The translations under genes and the position numbers were made by a program. The notes below the pieces were generated by a model, which saw only the letters and a program-made list of their open reading frames with translations, searched no databases and was not told the origin of the DNA. This document shows, piece by piece, positions 1 to 27,947 of a stretch of 64,000 nt of DNA (positions within the stretch are counted from its first letter, which is position 1; every line of letters begins with the position of its first letter). The DNA is from Cloeon dipterum. Lineage: Eukaryota > Arthropoda > Insecta > Ephemeroptera > Baetidae. The DNA lies in assembly GCF_949628265.1 (NCBI RefSeq), contig NC_088787.1, positions 19,520,501 to 19,584,500 of the forward strand. Direction: 5' to 3'.

Positions 1-3000
1 TTCGTGTGTTTTGCCTTGGATGTTAAACGTGGTCGTTGACTGTCACCGCATACACTAGTCCTAAAAGCGGGCAACGCAGTCTAAATAAATCTAAACAAAA
101 AAGTAGCGAAACACTAGACATTAAACAGAGCAGAGGATTCGCTCCTCCACTCGATCTAATTAATTAATGCAGCGACGTGAAATAAAAAGTGACACACACT
201 CTCGTGTAATAGCTGCATGCTCGTTAATGCATTTAACTGTATCCGCACACTCGACATCTAGTGTTCGTCTCTGGCTAATTAAAAGTGCTTGCCGAAACCT
301 AAATCATCGCATTTAAACGAAACTGCCGAGGCTTTTGCGGCTATGGCGGCCGGAGATGTGCTGCATTCATTAACTCTCTCTCTGTCTCTCTCGCGTGCGC
401 GCGCGCGCCGGAAAAGGTCGTTTCCATGAATATAAATGCGAATGCCTAATCGAGTCGGCTCTAACTTCATTTCAGATAAATTAATTGTATATTTAACTCG
501 CGCGCGCAAGGAACTGCCCTTTTCCAGTCCGATTTTAATCGCTCAATTCGTAAGGCCGCCCCAGCTCCGGTAAATAAACCGCAGACCGAGACGCGGCGAC
601 TGCAAAGTTGCTGTTGTTGTTAAAAGCCTAAATAACGAGCCTGCTAATCTAACCACAAGTGCATTTGCCCTTAGCTTAGCTAGCCTGCCCGCGCGGATCT
701 CTGGACAAAGAGCGACACTCACACACAGAGAGAAGAGGCACTTGCACTCTGATAAACTCACGTAAAGCCGCGCTAAACTATAAAACTCCTTTCATAAATT
801 ATGAACGCACTAACCTAACTGCATGCTGCCAACCGTTAGTAGCAAAACTTGTACTTCATAAACATAAAACATACACACCGTCGCTTCACTTTTATTCTTT
901 AATAAAAAAAGAACTAGAAGAGAACTCCACCTAAATAATTTCGTGCTGCTGCGTAAAATTGATAAAAAAAACCAAACACACTTCTATTCCATACAACAAA
1001 TGGTACAAAAGAGAGTCCCTCCATTTTCAATCACTGACAAGTGAGAGCGCGTGCAAATTGCACGCGAAACTCATCACTGGGAAACCAATTTCGAGATAAC
1101 GTCAATCGACGTCAACGAAAACAGGAAGCGCACAGCCCATTTTGCATGATGCCAAATTCATTTGGAAGCTGCTCTTCACCTGACTCCATCAGTTGTTGCC
1201 ATCTGACCCGACCCGACCCTTTTCTCCCTCCCTCCGCCACGGCTGTCGACCGGACCGATCCGATCCGAAAAGCCCTGCGTGTCTGCGCGTCCAAAGCACT
1301 TTTGGCTGCGGCTCACCGATTTCATCGGCAGCAAAGTGAAAACTGATAGAAGGATAGTTTGAATCGGAAAACGAACGTACGCTCTTTTCGGCTTAAAAAC
1401 TTGCCGCTATTGAATTTACGGCTTTGAAAGCGTCCGCTAATTGAAAGCTGCGGTTTTATTGAATTAGTGGCACTCTTTCGATGGGGGCTCGGCTGATTTT
1501 TTTTTCCGCCGGGCCGGATTGAGCGGTCGCTCGTGCGAGCGAGGCGCCAGCTTTGCATGACAACTTTATGAAAAATTGATATCGGCAATGAGCTGAGCAC
1601 GCCTGTCAAACCGGTTGCATATATACACTGACTGTCTGTCACTTGCGGGATGTGTGTAGGCCTGTTTCCGCCACATTGTCTCGATCAGCGATTTTTCCAT
1701 TGTGCACGCGCGAGACGATTTTTCACCGTTTTTTGACACTCCCTGAGCTCATATTTTCTGCATAGCGCCCTTGCGGTGTTTTCAAAGCCGTCAAACTTTT
1801 TAGGGGAAGACGAGCGTCTGGAGAGGAATTTCACGGAACCAGACCACTAAACTACCTGTCGCATTTTATCAGGGAACTGAAGCACTCTTTTTTTGCGTTT
1901 TGAGAAAGTTATCACCAAAGATTTAACTCGGTGTTGAATTTATTTTGAATTCGTGTAGCCTTCCGGGACGGGAAACAAGTGCAGTGGTTGAAAATTTCGA
2001 TTTAAGCGATCTACGAACAAAAAAGGTGGTTTTTGATCAATTCAAGTGTGTTTCTGAAATATTTATAAACGTGCGAAGGTAAAAGATTCTCACCTAAAAT
2101 AGTAAGAGTATCTTAAACAGTGTCTTTTGCACAAAACAATATGTTTATTAGTAATGGATTTTGATGAGAATTAACGTTCTTACACGTTTAAACATTATAT
2201 TTAATATGGCAAGTGCCAGCAGTGAAACAGCCGCGTGTTTCTTCTCCACTTGAAACTAAAAGTATTCGATTTCCAAGAGCCGTTTAGAAATGACCGAATT
2301 TTATTAAATTTTTGCAACATTTGATATCGAAAAACACGTCCACCGGATTCTCTGTGAATAGGGGGGAATTTGTAAATAGTGACGTGGTAATTAAAAATTA
2401 TGGCTTGGAACGTGTCTTAAAACACGGGAAAGTCGTAAAATTTACCAATGATATTTAAGACAAATAGATCATAAATGTCTAATTTGTAAGAAATATTATA
2501 TTATCTCGATTGTAGGTATAATCCATGAAGGCAGAAGCACTCGAAGCTTTTTATAATTTGAAGTTGAAATTAGAAGCTGCTTAACTTGAAAATTATATGC
2601 CTTCATAAAGTGTTCTTGCACGCATAATTACACGTTTAATAAATTATTCATACTTTCATTAAAGTGTTCTTCTACTTTATGAAAATAAATCATACCATAA
2701 AGCAAACGCTATACATATAATTATCCTGCCAAAGCGGATAAAAGTCTGTTTATTCTGTTCAAGTTTAGCTTCATTTTCAGCTGAGAAAAAAACTCTTACG
2801 CTTTTTACGCAGTGAAAAATTTTCATCTTTTAGAAGTTCCCTCTGCTTTTGAATCATAAACCTTCTACGCGACTTTTTAAATTGCATTTGTACGCAATAA
2901 AGAAAAACAAATAAACTCATTTCCGACAAGCAGTAAAAATTAGGGGCATAACCGCACAGCCATTTCTTTTCCGGCCATTGCGGCACTTTTTACGTTCGTT

Positions 3001-4095
3001 TGTTACTCTCGAGGGAGACAGCCCAGGGTGAAAGATAATTTTTTCACCGCTTTATTATCCCCGAGATGAAAAATGGGCCAATCGAAAGGGACACATCCAC
3101 CGCTGCCAAGTGGACGTTGCGCACACACAGGGCGAAGGAAGGAAATCGATCGGGGTGCGCGGCGCCGATACCCAAGTCCTCGTCGCCTTTGAGAGCGCTG
3201 TCAATTTAACGCCGCTTCTCTCGCTGTGTGACCAACCCTTTGACACCCCAGAGTGATGGAGCACACTGTTGGAGTATTTGTTGAGCGCTCTAATCAGCCA
3301 CTTTTCCACACTGTCAAGACTTCCTCGAAGAACGATACTCTATATACATTTATCTGATGTCCTCCTATATAAGAAAAACGCCACACGTTTATAGTTTCTA
3401 TATATATCTAAACTACTTTATGCAAACGCTATTTTATATCGTTGTGCTGTATTTCCATTCCCTCGCGTGCAACATAAGTGTGTTTTTCGTTGTTCCTTTC
3501 CTCCTTCTGACATAGATCAAGATATAGAAATTAAGCCATTCGACACGTGCTACTGTGTTCTTTGTACTTTTAACAACACTGTCCATCAGATGAGTGTGAA
3601 AAGCACGCCCTGCATGCGTCTGTCGAGCACGCGATTATGATCAAACAGTTTGCTTGCTTGCGTGACTGCCTGCTTTTGTTTACCTGCATCTCGCATATCG
3701 AACGGCCGATTCCCCTCTGCTCACTCCATTCATTCATATATCTTTCTGGCCGGATTTGCAACAATTACACCCTGTCTCGCCCCCTTGCCTCTGCTTTTTT
3801 GTTCGCCCGTGTTTGCCTATCCATTAAGCCGACGAGCTATCGCATTGCAGCATGCCATTAAAGCAAACACAATTTTGCGGCTTAACGAGTCTCACTCAGC
3901 CTCCTATTTGCTCTCATACTTAATAATTGATGCATCGTTTTCTCTGTCTGACTGACTGACTGTGATTGGTGTGGCATGAATGCAGTGTGTTTAATTCTAC
4001 TTGATATATATATATGAGTGGCGCGCGAGGTCACCTCTCAGCAATGCGGAGATCGGGAACTCGTGCCGAACTCAATGCTCTAACTATTTCGACAG
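1..4095. other. intron or upstream DNA of the nAChR gene; no exon recognised
   Basis: I searched all frames for the GSWTYDG and Cys-loop motifs expected in the preceding exon and did not find them, so the rest of the ligand-binding domain lies to the left of the window. The stretch has short GC-rich patches (about 400-420 and 1200-1300) in AT-rich sequence. The open frames here show no family motif. Confidence 0.6.
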
Positions 4096-16970
<12,875 letters not shown>

Positions 16971-17221
16971 ATGTGGTGGGCCGCCCTGGCGGCGCCCCCA
17001 CCCCCTCGGGCCCCCTTCACACACGATCTCAAAACGAACATGCCGACTACACACACCACCGCAAGCGATTTGTTACTCAGATTGATTGGTTCGTTTGTAC
17101 AAAGACTGTGAAATTTAGACGAGTATTTTAATATGTATATCATTGGTTACTGGAGTGTTTTTGCAAATCTTGGTGGGAAAACCCCTCAAGAAAAGGAATA
17201 ACAAGTGCAATACGTCAACCA

Positions 17222-17520
17222 GCCCGTTGGCTCACATTGTTTAAGACATTCCTAGGAGTGTCAAGGCAATGGGAGATAATTGAGCATTTTGAAGATCTGT
17301 TTTTGACTGCCCAATGTCAGAGATGACAAAAGGGGGTTCATTCGGTGACTCTAAACAACTCAACGGGATGGGAGGCGTCACTTGCTAGTTTTCGCACCTC
17401 TCCAGCGGCGTTTCAATATAAAAGCCTCAGTGTGGGAACGCAGATTGGGTCTCAGTTCCTCTGCGGCCACTCGGGGCCTCATGTTATCCGCTTGGCGGTG
17501 TTATGGGCACCTATATAGTG
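17222..17520 (+). repeat. dispersed repeat, copy 1
   Basis: This stretch shares an ordered series of blocks with 35,500-35,840: TGGCTC(A/G)CATTGTT, AGATCT, AATGTCAGAGATG/TATGTCAGAGATG, GTGACTC, CTCAACGG, TGGGAGGCG, ACTTGCT and CATGTTATCCG. A shorter third copy is at about 23,060-23,180. No protein is encoded. The copies are diverged, so this is an old family. Confidence 0.65.
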
Positions 17521-19820
17521 AACTCATATATCCCATGGGATGGGCTGAGCAGAGGTTAAGAAATATATCTGCTAGAGAAACGTTGAGAAGTGACAGAATA
17601 TCAGTTAACCATTCTTTTCTAATCTGTTCCCTCTCTTGGTGGCGCTGGCATCTTTTATTCTTCAGTGATTTTTCCACCAAGACGCAAGTTTTTCGATTTG
17701 CCAATTTTTAAGTCTCATCTATTAATTGATTTAATTTTAGTTCTAATTTTTGAATAGTTTCATATTTTTAGGTGGCTCATTTTCTCGAAGAGCATTATTT
17801 TGTCATGCATCTAAAGAAGGCAGGCAACCTAGAATTTTGGTTTCAAAACTAAAATTGAATCAATTTTGAAGGTCAATCTCAACTTAAGGAACTTACTTCA
17901 TTTTTCAAACTTGATAATTTAAGACTTTTAAACTAAAAATTTTGAAATTTGAAAGAATGTTTTTTGGAATTTTTTTTCAAGTGAGCCAAGAGTTTCATTG
18001 ATAAATACCTAAAAATGCCAGTATAACTGATTTTCCACAATAAAAAAAAAATCTTCTTGGTCCCTTCGACATTTTCCAGATAAGCTGGAAATTAAAATCC
18101 CTTTTGCGGAATATATTTCACAAATCGAAACAAAATCAATCATTTTTTACGGGTTCTTGGAAACTGTTTAAAATAGTCTTAATTTAAATTGCTCATGCTC
18201 ATTTGGTGTTCCCTTGCCGATTCGGACCTGAGAAATATTTGACCGTCTGAATTTCACAGCCCTCGATTTGTAAGGATCATGAACGTCGTAACTTCCCTCT
18301 TGATATATTGTAATCTATTACACACGAGGCACACACGTGCCCACACTCACACACAGTTGTTGCATACGCATCAGGGGCCTCGGTGGTTTGGGAATGCGTG
18401 CTGTTCTGCCTCCTGCTGCTCGCTAAATTTCCGATTGGAAAATGCAGGGGAAAAAACGTGTTTGAAAACTGCAGAGAAGGTAACCTCTAATTTTAATTAA
18501 AATCGCTCAATTTCAATAAACGGCCCACCTTTCATGCAGTGCGCAATCTCATTGCTTTCGTCGCGAGACTCGTTGGCTGGCAGAACAGCGCGCGCTTCAC
18601 AAACGAAATTATTAATGTTGAATCGCTCTCTGACTATGTGGCTGCTCTGCGAGAAGGCTGCACACAACTAATCAAGAAATTTTGCACTTTAAGATAACTA
18701 TCTCGTTCGTTTCCGATTCAGTTTGAGAGGTGTGTTGGCTGTAGGCTTTTACTCGCTTTGATTTTCACTTTGCGACCGTGTTTATTTGGCTGGACTATCA
18801 CCGAATTAAAGTGCAACATTTTCTGGCAGTCGCGCAACCTCCCATTTTCAGTCTCTCCTGTTTTTCGAATCGATGAGCGCAGAGTTGTGTGACATGTCAT
18901 AGCCCTGCTGTCTCTGATTGGCTTGTATAATTGGTGGATTATTAAAGTGTGAAATCAGTAATTTATATACGCATTGTGCAATCATATTAGAGATGGGCAT
19001 CGTTGAGAAAACCAGAAAACAATCAAATAACGAAATTTTTACCCTGGATCGCATTAATCTAATGGTTGTTAATTGTTACAGACATGCATGTGAAAAGCAT
19101 AAGTACAAGAGGACTTTCACCAAAAGAGATCTTGAACGCAGAATTTTTATATATCTATATATTGAGAGAATCTACGACATAATTGGCTTTATTGATTTGC
19201 TTGGTAATCATTGTGTGTTGGGCTAAAACAAATGTTTGCAAATTTGTTTGCGAAAATAGCACTAGAGGAGAGACACCCGCCCATCTTTAGTGCGAAAACA
19301 TGTTGAATTGTGTGTTGTATAAATAAAACGGTGAAACATAATAATGCAGCAAGCAAAAATCAGGATTAATCCCTAAATAATTTTGAAACATAAAATGACT
19401 TAAAACTTAAAATGCATCAATAAAAACGCGACTCTTTGTTTTTCTTTCGATCTCGTTGCCAAAAATCGCAACAAGCTATTCCATATTGTCTACTAAAAAA
19501 GTGAAATAAAGTATGAAATAGAAAAATACACAACATCTCAAACTGATGTCTATACGCAGAGCTACGCATTTCTAGCAAATGAGGTTTGTTTCGATCCTAA
19601 TTTCCAGGAGTTCTGAGCGAGACGCGAAAGAAGTATATATTTTGCAATATGTGCTTTGTATTTTGTTAACAACTGCTGGTAGCAACATTTTTGTATGTGC
19701 ATTACCTACCGAGAAAAAAATAACTTAATATAACAATGAGTCTTTTAAATTATATAAAAATTGTTAAAAACTGTTAAGAAAAATAAAAATGAGAATTTTA
19801 TAAATTTGAACCTGCCAGAT

Positions 19821-19875
19821 AGTCGGCTTGCGGGCAAACCCTTTTGTCTGAAAGGTGTTTGCCCACGGGGCGACT
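19821..19875 (+). other. 55-nt RNA hairpin in the presumed nAChR 3' region
   Basis: AGTCG at the start pairs with CGACT at the end, and the core GGGCAAAC pairs with GTTTGCCC around a short loop. A few G-U and mismatched positions lie between. It is markedly more GC-rich than its surroundings. It is short for a microRNA precursor and could be a structured 3'-UTR element or an inverted-repeat relic. Confidence 0.45.
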
Positions 19876-21301
19876 TTTCTTAAATTCGATGCATGTGCAT
19901 GCACTCTAAACACACATAAAAACAAACACAAAATCCGTACAACAAGTGCGGGGGCCGTCCCCTAACAACGGACCGACCCCGCTAAAATACCTCAACTCTA
20001 AACCAGACTCAAAATTTATGTTTTTGCATGAGGAACAATTACTCGTACTTTTAAACACAATCACTTACACGTCGTGTGCGTTTCACGCCTATTTTGATAA
20101 ATATACAAGTATATAAGCTTCGTATCTGTAGTTTGAGTGAAAAGAACAATTAAACTTTTATTTGGCGCTACTTTAAAAAATCAAAGTAAGGCATACACCA
20201 AAAACCGACTAAAAACAAACAACCACACAAAGCGGTATAAGGAAAAAAGCTTATCTTTGTAATGACTCTTTTTGTTTGTGTGTGCTGCTAAATTAAAAAC
20301 AAAAACCACAGCTTTTCAGGATGATAAGATTTATACATAACCGTTGGCAATATCTAACAAAAACGTAGATGGCGAGCTAAATAAATAAATGAATCGTTTT
20401 AACACTTTTATAGAGCAAAGAAGCATTTTACGTTTGTTGTCTTTTGCTAAAAATGCGCTGGGACTATCTAAACAGAGTTTGTGGGTTTGGAAAAATAATT
20501 ACGTGTGTTTTGGTAGAAATTAAATAAGTAATATGAGCACTAAAAAGATGAAAATTAGTTGAAGTCAAGGTTAAAACTATAAATATCTAACGAAGGTAAA
20601 TAAAAAATAACCACCTAATAACCAACCTAATTTTAGCGCGTCATACTGGACATTTTAGAGAGTTCGCAACAGCAAAAAATGGTTTCACTCGGTTACATAT
20701 GAATTTACCAACATTTATCAACACTCTAATCACACCAAATCGTGTCAATGTTCGCAAACAAACACTCACTTCTTGTCAGTGGCTTCTGCGTCAAAGCCAA
20801 GATCATTGCTTTGCTCCAGGAAGCCTCGTCAAGGGAAAAAGTAGAATATTTTAATGCAATTGTACGCGTAGTGTGTTCGTGAATAAAAAGTTACAGTTCT
20901 AGTTCTACACAAGAACATTCCTTCTCTATGAAAACCTCAAGTTTTGAGTCTGGTCGAGGGTTTGCATGTCAATGGATGGAAAATTGTTATTGATTCGGGT
21001 TTCCTTGTTTTTTTATTACTTGTCTTAACTGTTGCGTGGTGACATTTTTGCGGAAGTGTGGAATGGCTGCTGGAGCTCAACGCCACAGCATATTGCTTTT
21101 GGTTTCAAATGAAATGTCAGCATAAGAGAAAAGAAAAATACTGCTTAATTTGTGCTGCTCAGTCAATGGCATGAAAACAAAATTTAACAAGCCTGACTGA
21201 AAATGAAATAGTTTGATATAATAAAATTCAACATCAGTCGTTATAAAAGAGATTGTGATCGCCAGATATCGTTAACAAATAGTTTCCAAAGCTGACTTGC
21301 C

Positions 21302-21351
21302 TCATAAACTAGAGTCCTTGTATTAGATAATACAAGGACTCTATCATAAAC
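21302..21351. mobile_element. 34-bp TIR-only hAT-like relic with 8-bp target duplication
   Basis: 21310-21343 is a perfect palindrome: TAGAGTCCTTGTATTA, GA, then its exact inverse. It is flanked on both sides by the same 8 bases, TCATAAAC (21302-21309 and 21344-21351). Eight-base duplications are typical of hAT transposons, and TIRs beginning TAGAG or CAGAG fit that group. Nothing remains between the two 16-bp ends. It lies 34 bp past the PGGT1B stop, so it would be in that gene's 3' UTR. Confidence 0.75.
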
Positions 21352-21384
21352 AGGTGACGCACAAATACGAAGAACAAAATCGCA

Positions 21385-24351
<2,967 letters not shown>

Positions 24352-24368
24352 TCTAGTTTATGTTGTCT

Positions 24369-26224
24369 CTGAAATAAATGCAATTAATTTTACAACTAGA
24401 TCTTATGAGTGAATTTCAAAACTACAAACATTTCCTTGACGAGCTGAAGGAATATTATGTATGATGCTCAAACAACGATCTGAACGGCAGACACGTAAGA
24501 AAAAAACCGAAAAATCGATCCTCAATCTAATAAAACAGCTTCTTAGTCGATGAAGTAGTTGGTGTCATTGGTCACTTGGTCAGTTACACAATAGGCGAGT
24601 AGAATTACGTGCACACATGTCGAAAAGCTGGGAAATTCAATACTAATGGGAAGAGGCAACAGGCTGAACAGGCTCTCTCGGCAGTCTATGACTATGAGTC
24701 TATTAAACATCTGATTTTCAAATGTAAACAAAAGTTACGGTAAAGCGGTGAGACAAATGCGGTGAGTTTAACTTCAAATAAACCGGTTAAAGTTTTAGAA
24801 TTATTGGAAAGCATGATTGATCCTTTCATAAGGTAGCTTGATTAGCAATATTGATTAGCTTTAAATTACATATAATTAAGAATTTTTGTATTAAATTAAG
24901 AGGCTAAAACTAAAACACTATACTGTGTCCACTATCAATTTTGAAACTTATCTTAACCGGTTAGTTTATCAACCGAATATTAATTTCAAATATTCCACCA
25001 ATCATAAATCTTTCCCAACCAAATTCAGGATTTTAATTGGATTAATTAATCAATCAGTAAAGTGGTGTTTTAGTTTTTACTGAAATTCCGCGGGAATTTT
25101 TAACTTAACTCATTTGATAGGCAGCTAGACCAGATGCAAATAGCCGAATAATTTATTATTTCTTTGAGCAAAGATAGATTTAATGTTTGTAACAACTATT
25201 TGAACTGAAGTAATGGTAATTAATTGAAATATACATTATCGCTGAGATCGCTAATTTATTTAAACTACCTTTACCGCCTCCTTTTTTGTTCAAAAATCCG
25301 GTGCGATCGAGTTGGATATTACCGATATTACAAAAAATAAAAATGCGACAGTGTATTATAAGAGATCGATTAAAAAGGATTTTATTCACGATATGATAAT
25401 ATATAATATTTCATATTTCGTAGCTTTGTTTAACGCGCAGGCATTATTATTTGTGCATAAGGGCCGGGCGGTGCAACAAAAAATTCCGAAAAATTCCTGA
25501 CGACGCGCTAACTTTGCAGCTGATTTAATTTTTCTATCTAGCGAGGCGTGTTAATTAGTTGCAATGAAACTGACAGGGAGATTTTCGTGGAATGTTCAGC
25601 CGCATCCAACAATATGTAGCTCCGAGGTAAGTACCCAGGTTGTTGAATGAGGGGAACATGAAAAGAGTTATTATTTCTCCATAGGTGGCATAAATGGACA
25701 GAATAATAGAAAAATGTGTAGAATGCAAGCAGGTAGAGGGAAACATGCCAATGGGACAATGCGCATAACAAACAAACAAGAGCGAGTGCATTCGAAAAAT
25801 TTGCTGTCGGTCCCTCTCCTCCGGGGTTAACGTCCCTTAACTATAAAAACTCGCATTGCACAGGATACCCAAGCTGCGCCTTACAATAGCCAAGATGGTA
25901 GAAAATATCAAAATATCAATCCGGTGCGACATCGTGACTGGAAAATTCGATGGAAATTTTTTGGATTATGGAGCTTTCCCTTACTCAAACCAAGCAGCAT
26001 TACCAGTTGTTGTTGTTGCGAAAAAAATAATTAATTTTGAATTAAAATGGTTCTAGAAATTTGCATCCAACGTTGAAATGAGGTGTTTCAGTTTCTACAA
26101 ATAAATTATGAGACCATTTTTTAAGTAAGATATCTTTTAAAAATGATTTATTTCACAATTTAATTTACATATAGTGCAGCCTGTTATAATAAGGCATTGT
26201 TTGACCTCTGTAGCAGAATTAGAT
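24369..26224. other. region between PGGT1B and the elongin-B-like gene; no gene recognised
   Basis: AT-rich. Open frames at 25,538-25,791 (-) and 25,856-26,056 (+) have no recognisable motif. The 5' non-coding exon of PGGT1B is expected here or further upstream; I cannot place it. Confidence 0.5.
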
Positions 26225-26761
26225 TTATTTGGAGATTACACTTCGAGCGGCGGTGCTTAGAGCGGAGGTGCCTCGTTTTGCGGTGCCTCCTCGTTTGGCG
26301 GTGCCTGGAGCGGCGGTGCTTTGAGCGGCGGTGCTTTGAGCGGTGGTGCTTTGAGCGTTGACGTTCGTATCGTGTACAGTTGCAGGTTTGGAATAGGGTA
26401 CAATTTTAACAGCTTTATCAGTCTTGTCCTGAACAGTCTTGTCCTGGACTATCTTGTCCTGAACTATCTTGTCCTGAACAGTCTCGTCCTGAACAGTCTC
26501 GTCCTGATCAGTCTCGCCCTGTCGCCTGCTTGCCATGTGTAATACAGGGTAGTCGTGGTTTTCTGGCTTGAAACCCAGCTTCGATAGAGGAGTCTCTTCT
26601 TCCAATGGAACGTTGGCCTCAGTGAACAGCTTGAAGTCTTTTGAGGGAATGGAAGTGATGCTCTTAATCACATCCTTCACGGATTGCACTGTGCCAGAGG
26701 CTGGACACTCAACCCAAAAAGTTGTCTTTAGTTGGCGTACTTGCAAGTAGAGTTGGTCCAT
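26225..26761 (-). CDS. elongin-B-like ubiquitin-fold protein with repetitive C-terminal tail
   Basis: A 178-residue single coding exon. Residues 1-79 follow elongin B (transcription elongation factor B, adaptor of Cullin-2/5 SOCS-box ubiquitin ligases): MDxLxLxVRxxKTTF at the start, a TVxxxKxxI helix, SIPxxxxxLFxE, LEEETPLSKLGF and a proline-rich end of the fold. Residues 86-114 are six pentapeptides of the form QD(E/K)(T/I)V, and residues 136-171 are Ala/Ser/Thr repeats (AQSTA, KRGT). The C-terminal PDVMK-type segment that ends canonical elongin B is absent, so this is probably a divergent paralogue rather than the housekeeping copy. The ATG lies 4 nt after an acceptor (TTGTTTCAG), so a non-coding exon precedes it. 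The fold assignment is by eye. Confidence 0.7.
   Translation of the reverse strand: MDQLYLQVRQLKTTFWVECPASGTVQSVKDVIKSITSIPSKDFKLFTEANVPLEEETPLSKLGFKPENHDYPVLHMASRRQGETDQDETVQDETVQDKIVQDKIVQDKTVQDKTDKAVKIVPYSKPATVHDTNVNAQSTTAQSTAAQSTAAPGTAKRGGTAKRGTSALSTAARSVISK
26420..26506 (-). repeat. 15-bp coding tandem repeat (QDKTV pentapeptides)
   Basis: Six tandem 15-nt units within the elongin-B-like gene; on the + strand they read like GTCCTGAACAGTCTT with small variations. The unit length keeps the frame, so copy number could change without breaking the protein. Confidence 0.85.
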
Positions 26762-27096
26762 TATTCTGAAACAATAACACGAGCGTATTATGATGGCGAA
26801 ATGGTATCGGGCTTGTCGAGATTTTTATTATTTTCGGCTTCAACTGTTGCTCTAGTCCTAAAAACGTGCGCTCTTAGATACGCAATTTTGTAGATGGGCC
26901 TTCCTTAAGTGAAAATTTTAAATAAAAAAACCCAATTGCTGTTTCAAATTTAATAAAAATAAAGGAAAATACTAAAAATCACGGATAAGTATTTTTCTGA
27001 AAGCAAATAAAAGCGTGAAAAGGGGGTTTCCTTCTCACCAAGGTGCTCGCTTGGTCATCGTGGGTAGCATGGGAGGAAATGGAATTCAGGCAAGGG
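26762..27096. other. upstream region or intron of the elongin-B-like gene
   Basis: Begins with the acceptor of the elongin-B-like exon (- strand). The remainder shows no coding exon that I can support. Confidence 0.4.
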
Positions 27097-27947
27097 GAGA
27101 GGAATAGAGTGTATTTCAAGACCAAATTTTTGTATTGTCTGGAACTTTTCTTGACGAAACTGGTATTGTTTCTGAAAGGAATATTTAAAATTTTCTTGTC
27201 TTGTATTGTTTTTCAATCCTTCTTGTTTTGGTATTGCTTTTCTGACAAAAAAATCTTGTTTCGGTATTGTTTTTTTTGGAAAAAATTCTTTTTTTTTGGG
27301 ATTTTTTCTGGAAGACATCTTTTTTAAGTTTTATATTATCAAATCTTACTTTGGCATTTTAAAAAAATTGTCATTTTGCTTGATTAAATATATTTTAAAA
27401 TTGAAACTAGAGAGGGGACCAGTGACAGGGATTATAGGATTCCCGTCCCGTCCCTGAGGGACGCACGTTGAATTTTTTATTTCAAGACAGGGATGGGACG
27501 GGACACGGGACAGTTTTATCGGCAGCAATGGCAAAGAGTCATAAATAATTCGTGCCAAAATAGTCAGAAATTTTGGAATATTGCGATAAGAGATAAAATT
27601 TTCGGTCTCTTGGTATAACCAGTGCAGGGTTCGCAAAAACACGCATTTTTTCGGAAAAAAACAACTGCATTGCAAAAAATTTTTTGCGGATGTTTCTGCA
27701 ATTTTTAATAAAAAAAATTTACACGACCAAAAATAGCAATGTTTAAAAATTAGAAGAATTTTTCTATCAAAATTTTTCTACCACCATGAAGAATTCAGGA
27801 AAAACAATATTCTTGTATTGCCTTTTCCAGTATTGTTTGGTATTGTTCTGGTATTGAATTTTGAAAAAAATCCGGCAAAACAAGAACAATACCGGAATTC
27901 CGGTATTATTTTTCGGTCTTGTTCTTGAAATACACTCTAGAGAGGAA
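27097..27947. mobile_element. non-autonomous hAT-like element, 835 bp, with 8-bp target duplication
   Basis: 27105-27939 is bounded by perfect 16-bp terminal inverted repeats, TAGAGTGTATTTCAAG at the left and its inverse at the right. The 8-base duplication GAGAGGAA sits immediately outside both ends (27097-27104 and 27940-27947). The interior is low-complexity with many GGTATTG/TGTATTG motifs near both ends, like subterminal transposase sites. A GC-rich inverted block (about 27,437-27,510) lies in the middle. No transposase is encoded. Confidence 0.8.

Larger units (their letters stand above)
16971..21384. other. 3' untranslated and intergenic DNA between convergent nAChR and PGGT1B genes
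   Basis: AT-rich, with many AATAAA-like polyadenylation hexamers (for example near 18041, 19321, 19505 and 20390). The true end of the nAChR transcript cannot be fixed from sequence alone. It holds a dispersed repeat (17222-17520), a 55-nt hairpin (19821-19875) and a 34-bp palindromic transposon relic (21310-21343). Confidence 0.6.
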
